Shown here: piece by piece, positions 8,854 through 17,701 of the stretch
How the letters are laid out: every line of letters starts with the position of its first letter
Numbering within the stretch: the first letter of the stretch is position 1
Assembly (NCBI GenBank): GCA_948579355.1
Contig: CAPAOV010000006.1
Span: 62,001 to 126,000, forward strand
DNA: 64,000 nucleotides
From: an uncultured Eubacterium sp.
GTDB lineage: Bacteria > Bacillota > Clostridia > Lachnospirales > Lachnospiraceae
Direction of reading: 5' to 3'
Position numbers and translations under genes: made by a program
The notes under the pieces: model-generated
The model's input: the letters and a program-made list of their open reading frames with translations, nothing else
What the model was told of the DNA's origin: nothing
Database searches by the model: none

Positions 8854-9852
8854 ATGAAGATATTAGTGACAGGCGGAACCGGATATATCGGTTCGCACAC
8901 GTGTGTAGAGCTTTTGCAGAAAGGATATGAGGTTGTCGTTTTCGACAATTTATACAATTCCAAGAGAGACGTGGTAGATAAGATAGAAAAGATTACGGGT
9001 AAAAAGATTACGTTTTATAAGGCAGATATGTTGGACAAGGAGAGTATGCGTCCGGTATTTGCAGAGCATACATTTGATGCCGTCATCCATTTTGCAGGAC
9101 TGAAAGCGGTCGGTGAATCGGTAGAAAAGCCTCTGCTATATTACAAAAATAATATTGCAGGTACTTTAAACCTGTGTGAGATGATGAATGAGTACGGGTG
9201 TAAAAAGATTATATTCAGTTCTTCGGCAACGGTTTACGGTTCGCCGGAGACGGTGCCGATTACGGAAGATTTTCCGCTCAGCACAACGAATCCTTACGGT
9301 AGTACAAAATTGATGTTAGAGGGCATCCTTTCGGATTTATGTGTGCCGGATAAAGAATGGAGTGTCGTGCTGCTTCGTTACTTTAATCCGATTGGCGCCC
9401 ATGAGAGCGGTCTGCTCGGAGAGAGTCCGAACGGCATACCGAATAACCTGATGCCATATATTATGCAGGTGGCAGTTGGCAAGCTGCCGGAACTCGGCGT
9501 CTTTGGAAATGATTACGACACGCCGGACGGCACTGGCGTAAGGGATTATATCCATGTTGTCGATTTGGCGAAAGGGCATGTGAATGCAGTAGAGAAAGCA
9601 ACCTCTGCGAATGGCGTAAATATATATAATCTCGGTACGGGAAACGGCTACAGCGTATTGGATATCGTCAAAGTGTTTGAGGCAGCAAACGGCGTTACGA
9701 TTCCATATTCCATTAAGCCGCGTCGTGCCGGAGATATTGCAACCTGCTATGCCAACCCGAAAAAGGCAAAAGACGAATTGGGCTGGGAAGCAAAGTATGA
9801 TTTGCAGAGAATGTGTGAAGACTCTTGGCGTTTTGCAAAGATGAATCAATAA
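8854..9852 (+). CDS. galE: UDP-glucose 4-epimerase
   Basis: A 332-aa extended short-chain dehydrogenase of normal GalE length. Seen: the NAD-binding GGTGYIGSH at residues 7-15, the FSSSATVYG block, the YGSTK catalytic Tyr/Lys pair near 149-153, the RYFNPIGAH motif and NLGTGNGYSV. It interconverts UDP-galactose and UDP-glucose. ATG 8854 follows GGAGGGAAAGG and starts the conserved MKILVTGG; the extension to 8818 is not homologous. It sits in tandem with galK, so co-transcription is likely. Confidence 0.95.
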   Translation: MKILVTGGTGYIGSHTCVELLQKGYEVVVFDNLYNSKRDVVDKIEKITGKKITFYKADMLDKESMRPVFAEHTFDAVIHFAGLKAVGESVEKPLLYYKNNIAGTLNLCEMMNEYGCKKIIFSSSATVYGSPETVPITEDFPLSTTNPYGSTKLMLEGILSDLCVPDKEWSVVLLRYFNPIGAHESGLLGESPNGIPNNLMPYIMQVAVGKLPELGVFGNDYDTPDGTGVRDYIHVVDLAKGHVNAVEKATSANGVNIYNLGTGNGYSVLDIVKVFEAANGVTIPYSIKPRRAGDIATCYANPKKAKDELGWEAKYDLQRMCEDSWRFAKMNQ

Positions 9853-9890
9853 AAGTCGCTTGGCGATAATAAAAATGGAGGTATGGAAGA

Positions 9891-11480
9891 ATGAGTACAA
9901 AAACGGTAATTGAAAGTGGAAAAGCAGTATTGGGGATTGAGTTTGGTTCTACGCGAATCAAGGCGGTGTTAATTGATGAGAATCATACGCCGATAGCGTC
10001 TGGAAGCCATGAGTGGGAAAATCAGCTTGTCGATGGGATTTGGACTTATAGCATTGATATGATTTGGAATGGTCTGCAGGACAGTTATCAGGATATGTTA
10101 AAGGACGTAAAAGAAAAGTACGGTGTTACGGTGACAAAGCTGGCGGCCATTGGCTTCAGTGCGATGATGCACGGATATATGGCGTTTGGCGCAGACGATG
10201 AAATTTTAGTACCGTTCCGCACATGGCGCAATTCTATAACGGAAGAGGCTTCTGAAAAGCTGACGGCGCTTTTCAATTATAATATTCCACAGCGTTGGAG
10301 TATCGCACATCTGTATCAGGCGATTCTCAATGGGGAAGAGCATGTAAAAGATATCTGCTTCCAGACGACGCTTGCCGGTTATATTCATTGGAAGCTCACG
10401 GGTAAAAAAGTGCTTGGCGTAGGAGAGGCGTCCGGTATGTTCCCGATTGACATTGCAACCGGAAAATTCGATGAGAAAATGATAAAACAATTTGATGACG
10501 CCATTGCCAACAAGAATTTTGGCTGGAAATTGTCAGATATTTTCCCTGAAGTGCTGACGGCAGGAGAAAATGCCGGAACTCTCACGGAAGAGGGCGCGAA
10601 ACTGCTCGATGTTTCCGGCGCTCTGGAAGCAGGTGTTCCGCTCTGTCCACCGGAGGGAGACGCAGGTACGGGTATGGTAGCTACAAACAGTGTGGCACGC
10701 CGCACCGGTAACGTGTCAGCAGGAACATCGGTATTTTCCATGGTCGTATTGGAGAAAGAATTATCGAAAGTATATCCGGAACTGGATTTAGTGACGACGC
10801 CTTCCGGTGATTTGGTGGCGATGGTGCACTGTAATAACTGTACGTCGGATTTGAATGCATGGGTTAATATTTTCAAAGAGTTTGCAGAGAGCTTTGGCAT
10901 AGAAGTGGATATGAACAAGCTGTTTGGCACGCTTTATAACAAAGCGATGGAGGGAGATGTGGACGGCGGTAATCTTCTTGCCTATAACTACATATCTGGA
11001 GAGAATATTACCGGTATGGAAGAAGGACGTCCGCTCTTTGTGCGCACGCCGAACAGTAAGTTTAACCTGGCAAACTTTATGAGAGTGAATTTATATACGT
11101 CTCTGGGAGCGTTAAAGATAGGGATGGACCTTTTGCTGAAAGAAGAAAAGGTGCAGATAGATAAACTGCTCGGACATGGCGGTCTTTTCAAAACAAAAGG
11201 CGTCGGACAGCAGATTCTGGCAGATGCGATGAATACGCCGATTTCCGTTATGGAGACAGCGGGAGAGGGCGGCGCTTGGGGAATTGCCGTACTGGCTGCT
11301 TATATGATTAATAAACAGGGTGAAAGCCTTGGCGACTATCTGAATACAAAGGTATTTGCCGGACAGGAGGGGAGCGAGCTGGCTCCGAATCCGCAAGGAG
11401 TCAAAGGCTTTGACGACTTTATTCAGATTTATAAAGCCGGTCTTCCGATTGAGAGAGCGGCCGTGGATTCCATGAAATAA
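9891..11480 (+). CDS. FGGY-family carbohydrate kinase
   Basis: A 529-aa sugar kinase. The N-terminal GIEFGSTRIKAVLID block is the phosphate-1 loop of the actin-like kinase fold. GFSAMMHGYMAF, a PPEGDAGTGM block and a C-terminal GHGGLFKTKG block fit xylulokinase- or ribulokinase-like FGGY proteins. The substrate cannot be fixed from sequence; pentoses are the usual ones for this subgroup. It starts 39 nt after galE with GGAGG about 9 nt before ATG 9891 and is probably part of the same transcript. An isomerase or epimerase partner is not visible. Family assignment is confident, substrate is not. Confidence 0.85.
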   Translation: MSTKTVIESGKAVLGIEFGSTRIKAVLIDENHTPIASGSHEWENQLVDGIWTYSIDMIWNGLQDSYQDMLKDVKEKYGVTVTKLAAIGFSAMMHGYMAFGADDEILVPFRTWRNSITEEASEKLTALFNYNIPQRWSIAHLYQAILNGEEHVKDICFQTTLAGYIHWKLTGKKVLGVGEASGMFPIDIATGKFDEKMIKQFDDAIANKNFGWKLSDIFPEVLTAGENAGTLTEEGAKLLDVSGALEAGVPLCPPEGDAGTGMVATNSVARRTGNVSAGTSVFSMVVLEKELSKVYPELDLVTTPSGDLVAMVHCNNCTSDLNAWVNIFKEFAESFGIEVDMNKLFGTLYNKAMEGDVDGGNLLAYNYISGENITGMEEGRPLFVRTPNSKFNLANFMRVNLYTSLGALKIGMDLLLKEEKVQIDKLLGHGGLFKTKGVGQQILADAMNTPISVMETAGEGGAWGIAVLAAYMINKQGESLGDYLNTKVFAGQEGSELAPNPQGVKGFDDFIQIYKAGLPIERAAVDSMK

Positions 11481-11534
11481 CATGAAATATTCATAACGGG
11501 ATTTCACGGAAGAAACAGAAAGAGAGGTAACGAA

Positions 11535-14183
11535 GTGAAGAAAGAACTGGGAAAGACATACAATCCGGCGGAGATTGAGGAGCGTTTGTATGCCAAATGG
11601 ATAAATAAAAAATATTTTCATGCGGAGGTTAATGCCAATAAAAAACCATATACGATTGTCATCCCACCGCCCAATATTACGGGACAGCTTCATATGGGCC
11701 ATGCACTGGACAATACTTTACAGGATATCATAATCCGCACCAAGAGAATGCAGGGATATGAGACCTTGTGGATGCCGGGAACGGACCACGCATCCATTGC
11801 CACGGAGGCAAAGATTGTTGAAAATATGAAAGAGGAGGGCCTTTCGAAAGAAGACATTGGGCGCGAGGGGTTCTTAGAACGTGCGTGGGATTGGAAAGCA
11901 ACGTATGGCGGCCGTATTGTTTCCCAATTGAAAAAGATGGGTTCGTCCTGTGATTGGGAGAGAGAGAGATTCACGATGGATGAGGGATGTAATAAGGCGG
12001 TCAAAGAAGTGTTTGTCAATCTCTATAAAAAGGGTCTCATCTATCGTGGCGAGCGCATCATTAACTGGTGTCCGCACTGCCTAACTTCCATTTCCGACGC
12101 CGAAGTTGAGTATGAAGACCAAAAGGGGCATTTCTGGCATTTGCGTTATCCATTTGCCGACGGAAGCGGTTCTATCAGTCTGGCTACGACGCGTCCGGAG
12201 ACATTGCTTGGCGATACTGCCGTGGCCGTGAATCCGAATGATGAAAGATACAAGGACAAGATTGGCAAGATGCTCATACTTCCTCTTGTTCACCGTGAAA
12301 TCCCGTTGATTGCCGACGACTATGTAGATATGGAATTTGGAACCGGTGTCGTTAAGATTACGCCGGCGCACGACCCGAACGATTTTGAAGTAGGACTGCG
12401 TCACGATTTGCCAATGATAAACATAATGACAGACGACGCCAAGATTGTAGACGACTATGAGAAATATGCCGGTATGGACAGATATGAGGCGCGCAAGGCT
12501 ATTGTGGAGGACTTGCAAGCTGAAGGCGCGCTGATTCGCGTGGAAGACCACGACCACAATGTGGGAACTTGTTATCGCTGCGGTACGACGGTAGAGCCGC
12601 GCGTTTCCAAACAGTGGTTTGTAAAGATGAAACCGCTTGCCGGCCCCGCCATTGACGCGGTAAAAGAGGGAAAGACAAAATTTGTGCCGGAACATTTTAA
12701 TAAGACCTATTTCCACTGGCTGGAGAACATCCGTGACTGGTGTATCTCGCGGCAGCTCTGGTGGGGACATCAGATTCCGGCCTTTTACTGTGATGATTGT
12801 GGTGAGATTACGGTTACAAAAGAAAATCAGTGTACCTGTGAAAAATGCGGAAAACCAATGCGTCAGGATGCAGATACGCTGGATACATGGTTTAGTTCTG
12901 CGCTTTGGCCGTTTTCCACGCTTGGCTGGCCGGACGACACGGAGGAAATGAATTATTTTTATCCGACCAATACATTAGTGACGGGATACGATATCATTCC
13001 GTTCTGGGTTATGCGCATGATGTTTAGCGGATTGGAACACACCGGACAGGTGCCATTTGATACCGTTCTTATTCACGGACTCGTACGCGACTCGCAGGGG
13101 CGCAAGATGAGCAAATCACTCGGCAACGGCATCGACCCGTTAGAAGTGATTGATAAATATGGAGCGGATGCTCTGCGCCTTACTTTAGTGACAGGGAATG
13201 CGCCGGGGAACGATATGCGTTTCTACTGGGAGCGCGTTGAGGCGAGCCGGAACTTTGCCAATAAAGTATGGAATGCCTCCCGCTTCATTATGATGAACTT
13301 TGAGCAAAACGAGGGGCTTGATTATGACAGTGTGCCGAAAGACGCCCTGACACAGGCGGATAAGTGGATTTTGTCTAAGGTTAATAATCTGACAAAAGAA
13401 GTCACGGCGTTGATGGACACATTTGACCTAGGCATCGCGGTACAGAAGATTTACGATTTTATTTGGGAAGAGTTTTGCGACTGGTATATCGAGATGGTGA
13501 AACCCCGCCTCTATAATGAAGAGGATGAAACGAAAGCGGCCGCGCTCTATACGCTGCGGGCAGTACTGATAGACGCTTTGAAATTGCTGCACCCGTATAT
13601 GCCGTTTATTACGGAAGAGATTTACTGCACCCTGCTCGGTGACGAAGAACAGTCGATTATGGTAAGCGACTGGCCGGTGTATACAGAGGAGCGCGTGTTT
13701 GCGGAGGAAGAGGCGAAAGTCGAGCGCATTAAAGAAGCAGTAAAAGGAATCCGCAACATCCGCGGAGAGATGAACGTGCCTCCGAGCAAAAAAGCCTGCG
13801 TTATTGTCGTATCGGAACAGCAGCAAGTGCTGGATATTTTTGAGGAAAGTAAAGTATTTTTTGCCACACTCGGTTTGGCCAGCGACGTAAAATTCCAGAA
13901 AACAAAAGAGGGTATTGACGAAGATGCCGTTTCCGTAGTGATTGCGGACGGTGCCATTTACATTCCGTTTGCTGAACTGGTTGACATTGACAAAGAAATT
14001 GCGCGTCTTCAGAAGGAAGAAGCAAAGTTGGCGTCGGAAATTAAGCGTTGCGAGGGCATGTTGAACAATCCGAATTTTGTCAGCAAAGCGCCGGAAAAGA
14101 AAATTGAGGAAGAGCGGAAAAAGTTAGAGAAATATGAGGGCATGATGGCACAAGTCAGGGAACGCTTGGAACAGCTCCGGTAA
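11535..14183 (+). CDS. valS: valyl-tRNA synthetase
   Basis: An 882-aa class I aminoacyl-tRNA synthetase of normal ValRS length. Seen: PPPNITGQLHMGHALDN (HIGH motif, about residues 45-61), the editing-domain TTRPETLLGDTA, the WCISRQLWWGHQIP block, KMSKSLGN near 524, an anticodon-binding domain, and a C-terminal coiled coil (about 815-880) typical of ValRS. It begins with GTG at 11535; AGAGAGG lies about 8 nt upstream, and the conserved KELGKTYNPAEIEERLY starts at once. No T-box leader is visible in the 54-nt gap after the sugar kinase. Confidence 0.97.
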   Translation: MKKELGKTYNPAEIEERLYAKWINKKYFHAEVNANKKPYTIVIPPPNITGQLHMGHALDNTLQDIIIRTKRMQGYETLWMPGTDHASIATEAKIVENMKEEGLSKEDIGREGFLERAWDWKATYGGRIVSQLKKMGSSCDWERERFTMDEGCNKAVKEVFVNLYKKGLIYRGERIINWCPHCLTSISDAEVEYEDQKGHFWHLRYPFADGSGSISLATTRPETLLGDTAVAVNPNDERYKDKIGKMLILPLVHREIPLIADDYVDMEFGTGVVKITPAHDPNDFEVGLRHDLPMINIMTDDAKIVDDYEKYAGMDRYEARKAIVEDLQAEGALIRVEDHDHNVGTCYRCGTTVEPRVSKQWFVKMKPLAGPAIDAVKEGKTKFVPEHFNKTYFHWLENIRDWCISRQLWWGHQIPAFYCDDCGEITVTKENQCTCEKCGKPMRQDADTLDTWFSSALWPFSTLGWPDDTEEMNYFYPTNTLVTGYDIIPFWVMRMMFSGLEHTGQVPFDTVLIHGLVRDSQGRKMSKSLGNGIDPLEVIDKYGADALRLTLVTGNAPGNDMRFYWERVEASRNFANKVWNASRFIMMNFEQNEGLDYDSVPKDALTQADKWILSKVNNLTKEVTALMDTFDLGIAVQKIYDFIWEEFCDWYIEMVKPRLYNEEDETKAAALYTLRAVLIDALKLLHPYMPFITEEIYCTLLGDEEQSIMVSDWPVYTEERVFAEEEAKVERIKEAVKGIRNIRGEMNVPPSKKACVIVVSEQQQVLDIFEESKVFFATLGLASDVKFQKTKEGIDEDAVSVVIADGAIYIPFAELVDIDKEIARLQKEEAKLASEIKRCEGMLNNPNFVSKAPEKKIEEERKKLEKYEGMMAQVRERLEQLR

Positions 14184-14210
14184 AATGTCGAATTTTTCCG
14201 ACATTTCTTA
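14183..14210 (+). terminator. weak terminator-like hairpin after valS
   Basis: AAATGTCG (14183-14190) pairs with CGACATTT (14199-14206), overlapping the end of the valS stop codon. The downstream T-tract is interrupted (CTTACTTGCTTTTT), so termination strength is uncertain. Confidence 0.4.
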
Positions 14211-14211
14211 C

Positions 14212-14240
14212 TTGCTTTTTAGAATGAAAATCTGTATTAT
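14212..14240 (+). promoter_or_regulatory. sigma-A-type promoter upstream of the 47-aa ORF and TPR gene
   Basis: TTGCTT (14212-14217), exactly 17 nt, then TATTAT (14235-14240). It lies between the valS stop and the small ORF at 14303, leaving a leader of about 55 nt. Confidence 0.6.
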
Positions 14241-14302
14241 TGTTACATGGAGAATCGAAAATACTAATAATTGATAAGAGTATAATTTAGGAGGGTGCAA
14301 GA

Positions 14303-14446
14303 ATGCTGAATTTTGAAAAGGAACTTGAGAAATTCCAGCCGAGTATGGACGTAGAACAAGTGGAAGACGTTGTATATAATAATAATTTAGCAGATGTGAC
14401 GGATATTATAAAAGAACTGATTCAGGATGCCAAGGGAACTTTGTAA
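14303..14446 (+). CDS. small acidic protein of unknown function (47 aa)
   Basis: Short ORF with a strong ribosome-binding site: AGGAGGG lies about 7 nt before ATG 14303. The product starts MLNFEKELEKFQPSMD, is strongly acidic, and its second half (ADVTDIIKELIQDA) looks like an amphipathic helix. It has its own promoter upstream and ends 18 nt before the TPR gene, so the two are probably co-transcribed. No family was recognised. Codon usage and the ribosome-binding site make it more convincing than a chance ORF. Confidence 0.6.
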   Translation: MLNFEKELEKFQPSMDVEQVEDVVYNNNLADVTDIIKELIQDAKGTL

Positions 14447-14464
14447 TACAGATAGGGAGGAAGC

Positions 14465-15895
14465 ATGACAATGAGATGTCCAAGATGTGATGCCACAGTC
14501 AGGGAAGCTGCTGCACTTTGCAGTTTTTGTGGACAAGACTTATCTGTGATGTACTTTGTGCGCAGACTCTCCAATACTTATTATAATATAGGTCTGGAGA
14601 AAGCACGGGTTCGGGATTTGTCAGGAGCCATAGTGGTTCTGAAAAAGAGTTTGCAGTTCGATAAAAAAAATGCCAATGCAAGAAATTTGCTGGGGCTGAT
14701 TTATTATGAGATGGGTGAGACGGTAACCGCTCTCAGCGAATGGGTGTTGAGCAAATATTTACAGCCGGACGATAATGAGGCCGACTATTATATTAACATC
14801 ATTCAGAAGAACCAGACGGCGCTGGATGCCACGAACCAGACGATTAAGAAATACAATTCCGCTTTGTCGGCGGCCAAATCCGGAAATGAAGATTTGGCCA
14901 TCATCCAGTTAAAAAAAGTAGTCAGTTTAAATGCTCATTTTGTTCGGGCACAGCAATTGCTCGCACTTTTGTATATTCACGATGAAGATTATCAGAAAGC
15001 GGCAAAGTGCTTAAATCGGGCAGGCAGGATTGATTTTAACAATACGACTACGCTTCGCTACATGCAGGAGGTTGGTGAGAAGATTGGCAGCGGCTCCAAC
15101 AGGGCAAAAGATACGGGAACAGTGAAAAAAGCTCCTAAGAAAGACCCTCTGGCGAATGTCACTCCGGTTGGCTCTTATAAAGAAGAGAAGAAATCTCTAA
15201 TGCCGGTTCTCTATGTGATTATCGGAGCCATTTTGGGACTTGCCGTGTCCTTTATACTAATCCGTCCGACGTTACAGAAGAGCAGCGACAGCGGTACGCA
15301 GATGTCTGATACCAATGAGCAGTTGGCCGTGCAGTCTTCACAGATTTCCGGTTTGGAGAAGGAAAAAGCCGACCTGGAAGAGGAGTTAAAAGAGCTGAAA
15401 AAGCAAATACAGGACGCCGATTCTCAGGCGCAGAAGCAGTCCGGCAGTTATGAGAAACTGCTCAAAGGCTTACAATATTATCTGGATAATGACAAGATTC
15501 AGGCGGCGGTAGAAGTTGCCGGCTGTAAAAAAACCGACTTTGCGACAGAGGAGGCACAGACGCTGTATATGAAGATTGGAGCAGTCACGGAGGCTCAGAT
15601 TTCGCAGTTGGTGTCGCAGGGAAGAAATGAGATGCGGCAGTCATACAGCAGTGCGGTTACTACGTTTAAGAAAGTATTAAAACTGGATAAAGAAAATCAG
15701 TCAGCGATGTATTATATGGCATATTGTTATCAGAAACAGAACGATATGAAAAATGCGAAGAAGTGGTATGAAAAGGCGATTAAAGCCAACGATACGACGG
15801 CTTTGGCGACACAGGCGGAGACGCGTCTGGCGGAAGTCAAAGAGGCGCTTAAAGATGATGACGCGGGAGCGACCGCTTCTCCGGCAGCAGAATAA
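14465..15895 (+). CDS. zinc-ribbon and TPR-repeat membrane protein
   Basis: A 476-aa protein. Order: N-terminal zinc ribbon with Cys5, Cys8, Cys19 and Cys22 (C-x2-C pairs), TPR-like helical repeats (about 30-205, with phrases such as NARNLLGLIYYEMG), one membrane helix (about 246-266), a coiled coil (about 285-325), and a second TPR region (about 370-460), ending in an Ala/Glu-rich tail. TPR proteins usually scaffold protein complexes; no enzyme motif is present. With one central helix, one TPR block faces the cytoplasm and the other the outside. It lies just before the forespore operon but is separated from it by a terminator, so a sporulation role is only positional speculation. Confidence 0.75.
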   Translation: MTMRCPRCDATVREAAALCSFCGQDLSVMYFVRRLSNTYYNIGLEKARVRDLSGAIVVLKKSLQFDKKNANARNLLGLIYYEMGETVTALSEWVLSKYLQPDDNEADYYINIIQKNQTALDATNQTIKKYNSALSAAKSGNEDLAIIQLKKVVSLNAHFVRAQQLLALLYIHDEDYQKAAKCLNRAGRIDFNNTTTLRYMQEVGEKIGSGSNRAKDTGTVKKAPKKDPLANVTPVGSYKEEKKSLMPVLYVIIGAILGLAVSFILIRPTLQKSSDSGTQMSDTNEQLAVQSSQISGLEKEKADLEEELKELKKQIQDADSQAQKQSGSYEKLLKGLQYYLDNDKIQAAVEVAGCKKTDFATEEAQTLYMKIGAVTEAQISQLVSQGRNEMRQSYSSAVTTFKKVLKLDKENQSAMYYMAYCYQKQNDMKNAKKWYEKAIKANDTTALATQAETRLAEVKEALKDDDAGATASPAAE

Positions 15896-15925
15896 CAGGG
15901 GATAAATCGAATAGGCAGATTTAGA

Positions 15926-15970
15926 AGACTTACGGAAGACAGGTTCTTTTGTAAGTCTTTTTATTTTTAG
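15926..15970 (+). terminator. intrinsic terminator after the TPR gene
   Basis: AGACTTAC (15926-15933) pairs with GTAAGTCT (15951-15958) over a 17-nt loop, followed by TTTTATTTTT. It separates the TPR gene from spoIIAA. Confidence 0.75.
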
Positions 15971-15991
15971 TAGTAGGAGGATATATGAGAT

Positions 15992-16321
15992 ATGGAGCAA
16001 TTTACAATGGAGCGCAACGGTTCCCAGATGACGGTACACATTAGTCAGGAGCTGGACCATCATATTGCGGCGCAGGTCAGCCGCATGGTGGACATGCAAA
16101 TCGAGAAAGGAAGTATACGCACGCTTGTATTTGATTTTTCCGGAATTACTTTTATGGATAGTTCGGGAATCGGTATGGTGATGGGCCGGCACCGGAAGAT
16201 GAATTTTCTCGGTGGCTGCACTTTTGTAACCGGAATCGGAAAAAATGTTGACCGCATTTTTCAAATGTCGGGCCTATACCGTATTATACCGAAATATCAG
16301 GAAAGGACAGAGTCGTTATGA
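15992..16321 (+). CDS. spoIIAA: anti-sigma F factor antagonist SpoIIAA
   Basis: A 109-aa STAS-domain protein. The FMDSSGIG motif places the phosphorylatable serine at Ser58, the same number as in Bacillus subtilis. When dephosphorylated, SpoIIAA binds SpoIIAB and frees sigma-F in the forespore. AGGAGG lies about 9 nt before ATG 15992. The stop overlaps the spoIIAB start by 4 nt (ATGA), which suggests translational coupling. No clear sigma-H promoter was found in the short gap after the preceding terminator. Confidence 0.95.
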   Translation: MEQFTMERNGSQMTVHISQELDHHIAAQVSRMVDMQIEKGSIRTLVFDFSGITFMDSSGIGMVMGRHRKMNFLGGCTFVTGIGKNVDRIFQMSGLYRIIPKYQERTESL

Positions 16322-16758
16322 TGGAAAAGACAGAAATTACATTTGAATTTGACAGTAGTTCGGAAAATGAGAGTCTGGCGAGAACGGTAGTAGCTGCCTT
16401 TCTTGCCAGATTGGACCCGACATTGGAAGAACTCGCAGATGTGAAGACTGCCGTATCCGAGGCGGTTACGAATGCAATTATTCACGGATATGAGGGGAAA
16501 CAGGGGAAAATCCGCATACATAGCTGGATTGAAGATACTACGATTGGCATTGAAGTGCAGGATTGGGGAGTTGGTATTCCGGATATTGAAAAGGCGATGG
16601 AGCCGTTATATACAACGCGTCCGGAGATGGAGCGCTCGGGGATGGGATTTGCTTTTATGGAGGCATTCATGGACGAATTGCGTGTAGACTCCCGTCTCGG
16701 TCAGGGAACAACAATCGTTATGAAGAAAAAAATATATAGTGCATTTGTATTGACTTGA
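16318..16758 (+). CDS. spoIIAB: anti-sigma F factor and serine kinase SpoIIAB
   Basis: A 146-aa GHKL ATPase of normal length. Seen: the N-box EAVTNAIIHGYEG, the G1 box DWGVGIPD and the G2 box SGMGFAFM. It binds sigma-F and phosphorylates SpoIIAA, so it holds forespore transcription off until the septum forms. It overlaps spoIIAA by 4 nt and is followed closely by sigF, the canonical three-gene order. Confidence 0.96.
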   Translation: MMEKTEITFEFDSSSENESLARTVVAAFLARLDPTLEELADVKTAVSEAVTNAIIHGYEGKQGKIRIHSWIEDTTIGIEVQDWGVGIPDIEKAMEPLYTTRPEMERSGMGFAFMEAFMDELRVDSRLGQGTTIVMKKKIYSAFVLT

Positions 16759-16770
16759 GGGAGTTTGCCA

Positions 16771-17496
16771 ATGGAAACCATAGAACTGATTAAACGTTCA
16801 CGAGCAGGGGATAAATTGGCGAGAGAACAGGTGATAAAGGAAAATATGCCATTGGTGTATAGTATCGTAAAACGGTTTGCCGGCAGGGGGCATGATTTGG
16901 AAGATTTGCGCCAAATCGGAGCCATCGGCCTCATTAAGGCAGTCGATAATTTTAATTGGAATTTTGACGTCAAATTTTCCACGTATGCCGTTCCTATGAT
17001 AAGCGGGGAGATTAAGCGTTTTATGCGTGACGATGGGATGGTAAAAGTGAGCCGGACGCTGAAAGAGAACGGGATTCATATAAGGCGTGTGGCCGAAAGT
17101 CTCGCTGCCGAATTAGGGCGGGAGGCAACACTGGAGGAATTAAGTGCGGCCACGGAGATGAAGAGGGAGGATATCGTTCTGGCGCTGGAGGCCGGAAACG
17201 AAGTGGAATCTTTACACAAGACCGTCTATCAGAAAGAGGGAAGCGAAATATCGCTGATGGAACGCATACCGTCAGAAAAAGATGAGGCGGAAACGGTCGT
17301 CAATCAGCTTTTGCTCGAGCAATTGCTGGCGGAGCTGGACGAACAGGAAAGACAGATTATCCATATGCGTTATTTTGAAGAAAAGACGCAGACGCAAATC
17401 GCCGGTATACTGGGGCTGAGTCAGGTTCAGGTGAGCCGTCTGGAAAAGCGGGTATTGGGCAGCATGAGGAAAAAATGTATCTTACAAAGACAATGA
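16771..17496 (+). CDS. sigF: RNA polymerase forespore sigma factor SigF
   Basis: A 241-aa sigma-70 protein. Region 2 is visible in VYSIVKRFAGRGHDLEDLRQIG followed by KFSTYAVPMI (residues about 28-78), region 3 in the middle and region 4 with a helix-turn-helix (TQIAGILGLSQVQVSRLEKR) near the C-terminus. Family: sigma-F/B/G group; the position after spoIIAB identifies it as sigma-F. ATG 16771 has GAGGGAG 7 nt upstream; the in-frame TTG at 16765 would be too close to it. Confidence 0.95.
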   Translation: METIELIKRSRAGDKLAREQVIKENMPLVYSIVKRFAGRGHDLEDLRQIGAIGLIKAVDNFNWNFDVKFSTYAVPMISGEIKRFMRDDGMVKVSRTLKENGIHIRRVAESLAAELGREATLEELSAATEMKREDIVLALEAGNEVESLHKTVYQKEGSEISLMERIPSEKDEAETVVNQLLLEQLLAELDEQERQIIHMRYFEEKTQTQIAGILGLSQVQVSRLEKRVLGSMRKKCILQRQ

Positions 17497-17545
17497 ATAT
17501 TTTTTTTGTAAATGGCAATGGTAATACCGAAAGGAAGTGTTGTGT

Positions 17546-17701
17546 ATGAAAAAGGTCGGTATTGTAACGCTGGCGATTGCGTTACTTGCTGTTGCTACCA
17601 TTGTGTTGTACCGTTCCAATCAGAATCAGGAAGAAACCTCGCCGAAAGGCAAAGGAACTTTAGTGAAGGAGTATATAGAATGCAAGAAATACTATATGTA
17701 A
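17546..17701 (+). CDS. small single-pass membrane protein between sigF and spoVAA (51 aa)
   Basis: A 51-aa ORF with AAGGAAG about 8 nt before ATG 17546. It begins MKKVGIVTLAIALLAVATIV, a textbook short membrane anchor or signal sequence, followed by a polar tail with a KGKGTLVKEYIECKK stretch. Its end overlaps the spoVAA start by 22 nt in another frame, and its last codons carry the spoVAA ribosome-binding site, which suggests coupling. No family was recognised. Position inside the forespore operon suggests a role in sporulation, but this is inference. Confidence 0.6.
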   Translation: MKKVGIVTLAIALLAVATIVLYRSNQNQEETSPKGKGTLVKEYIECKKYYM

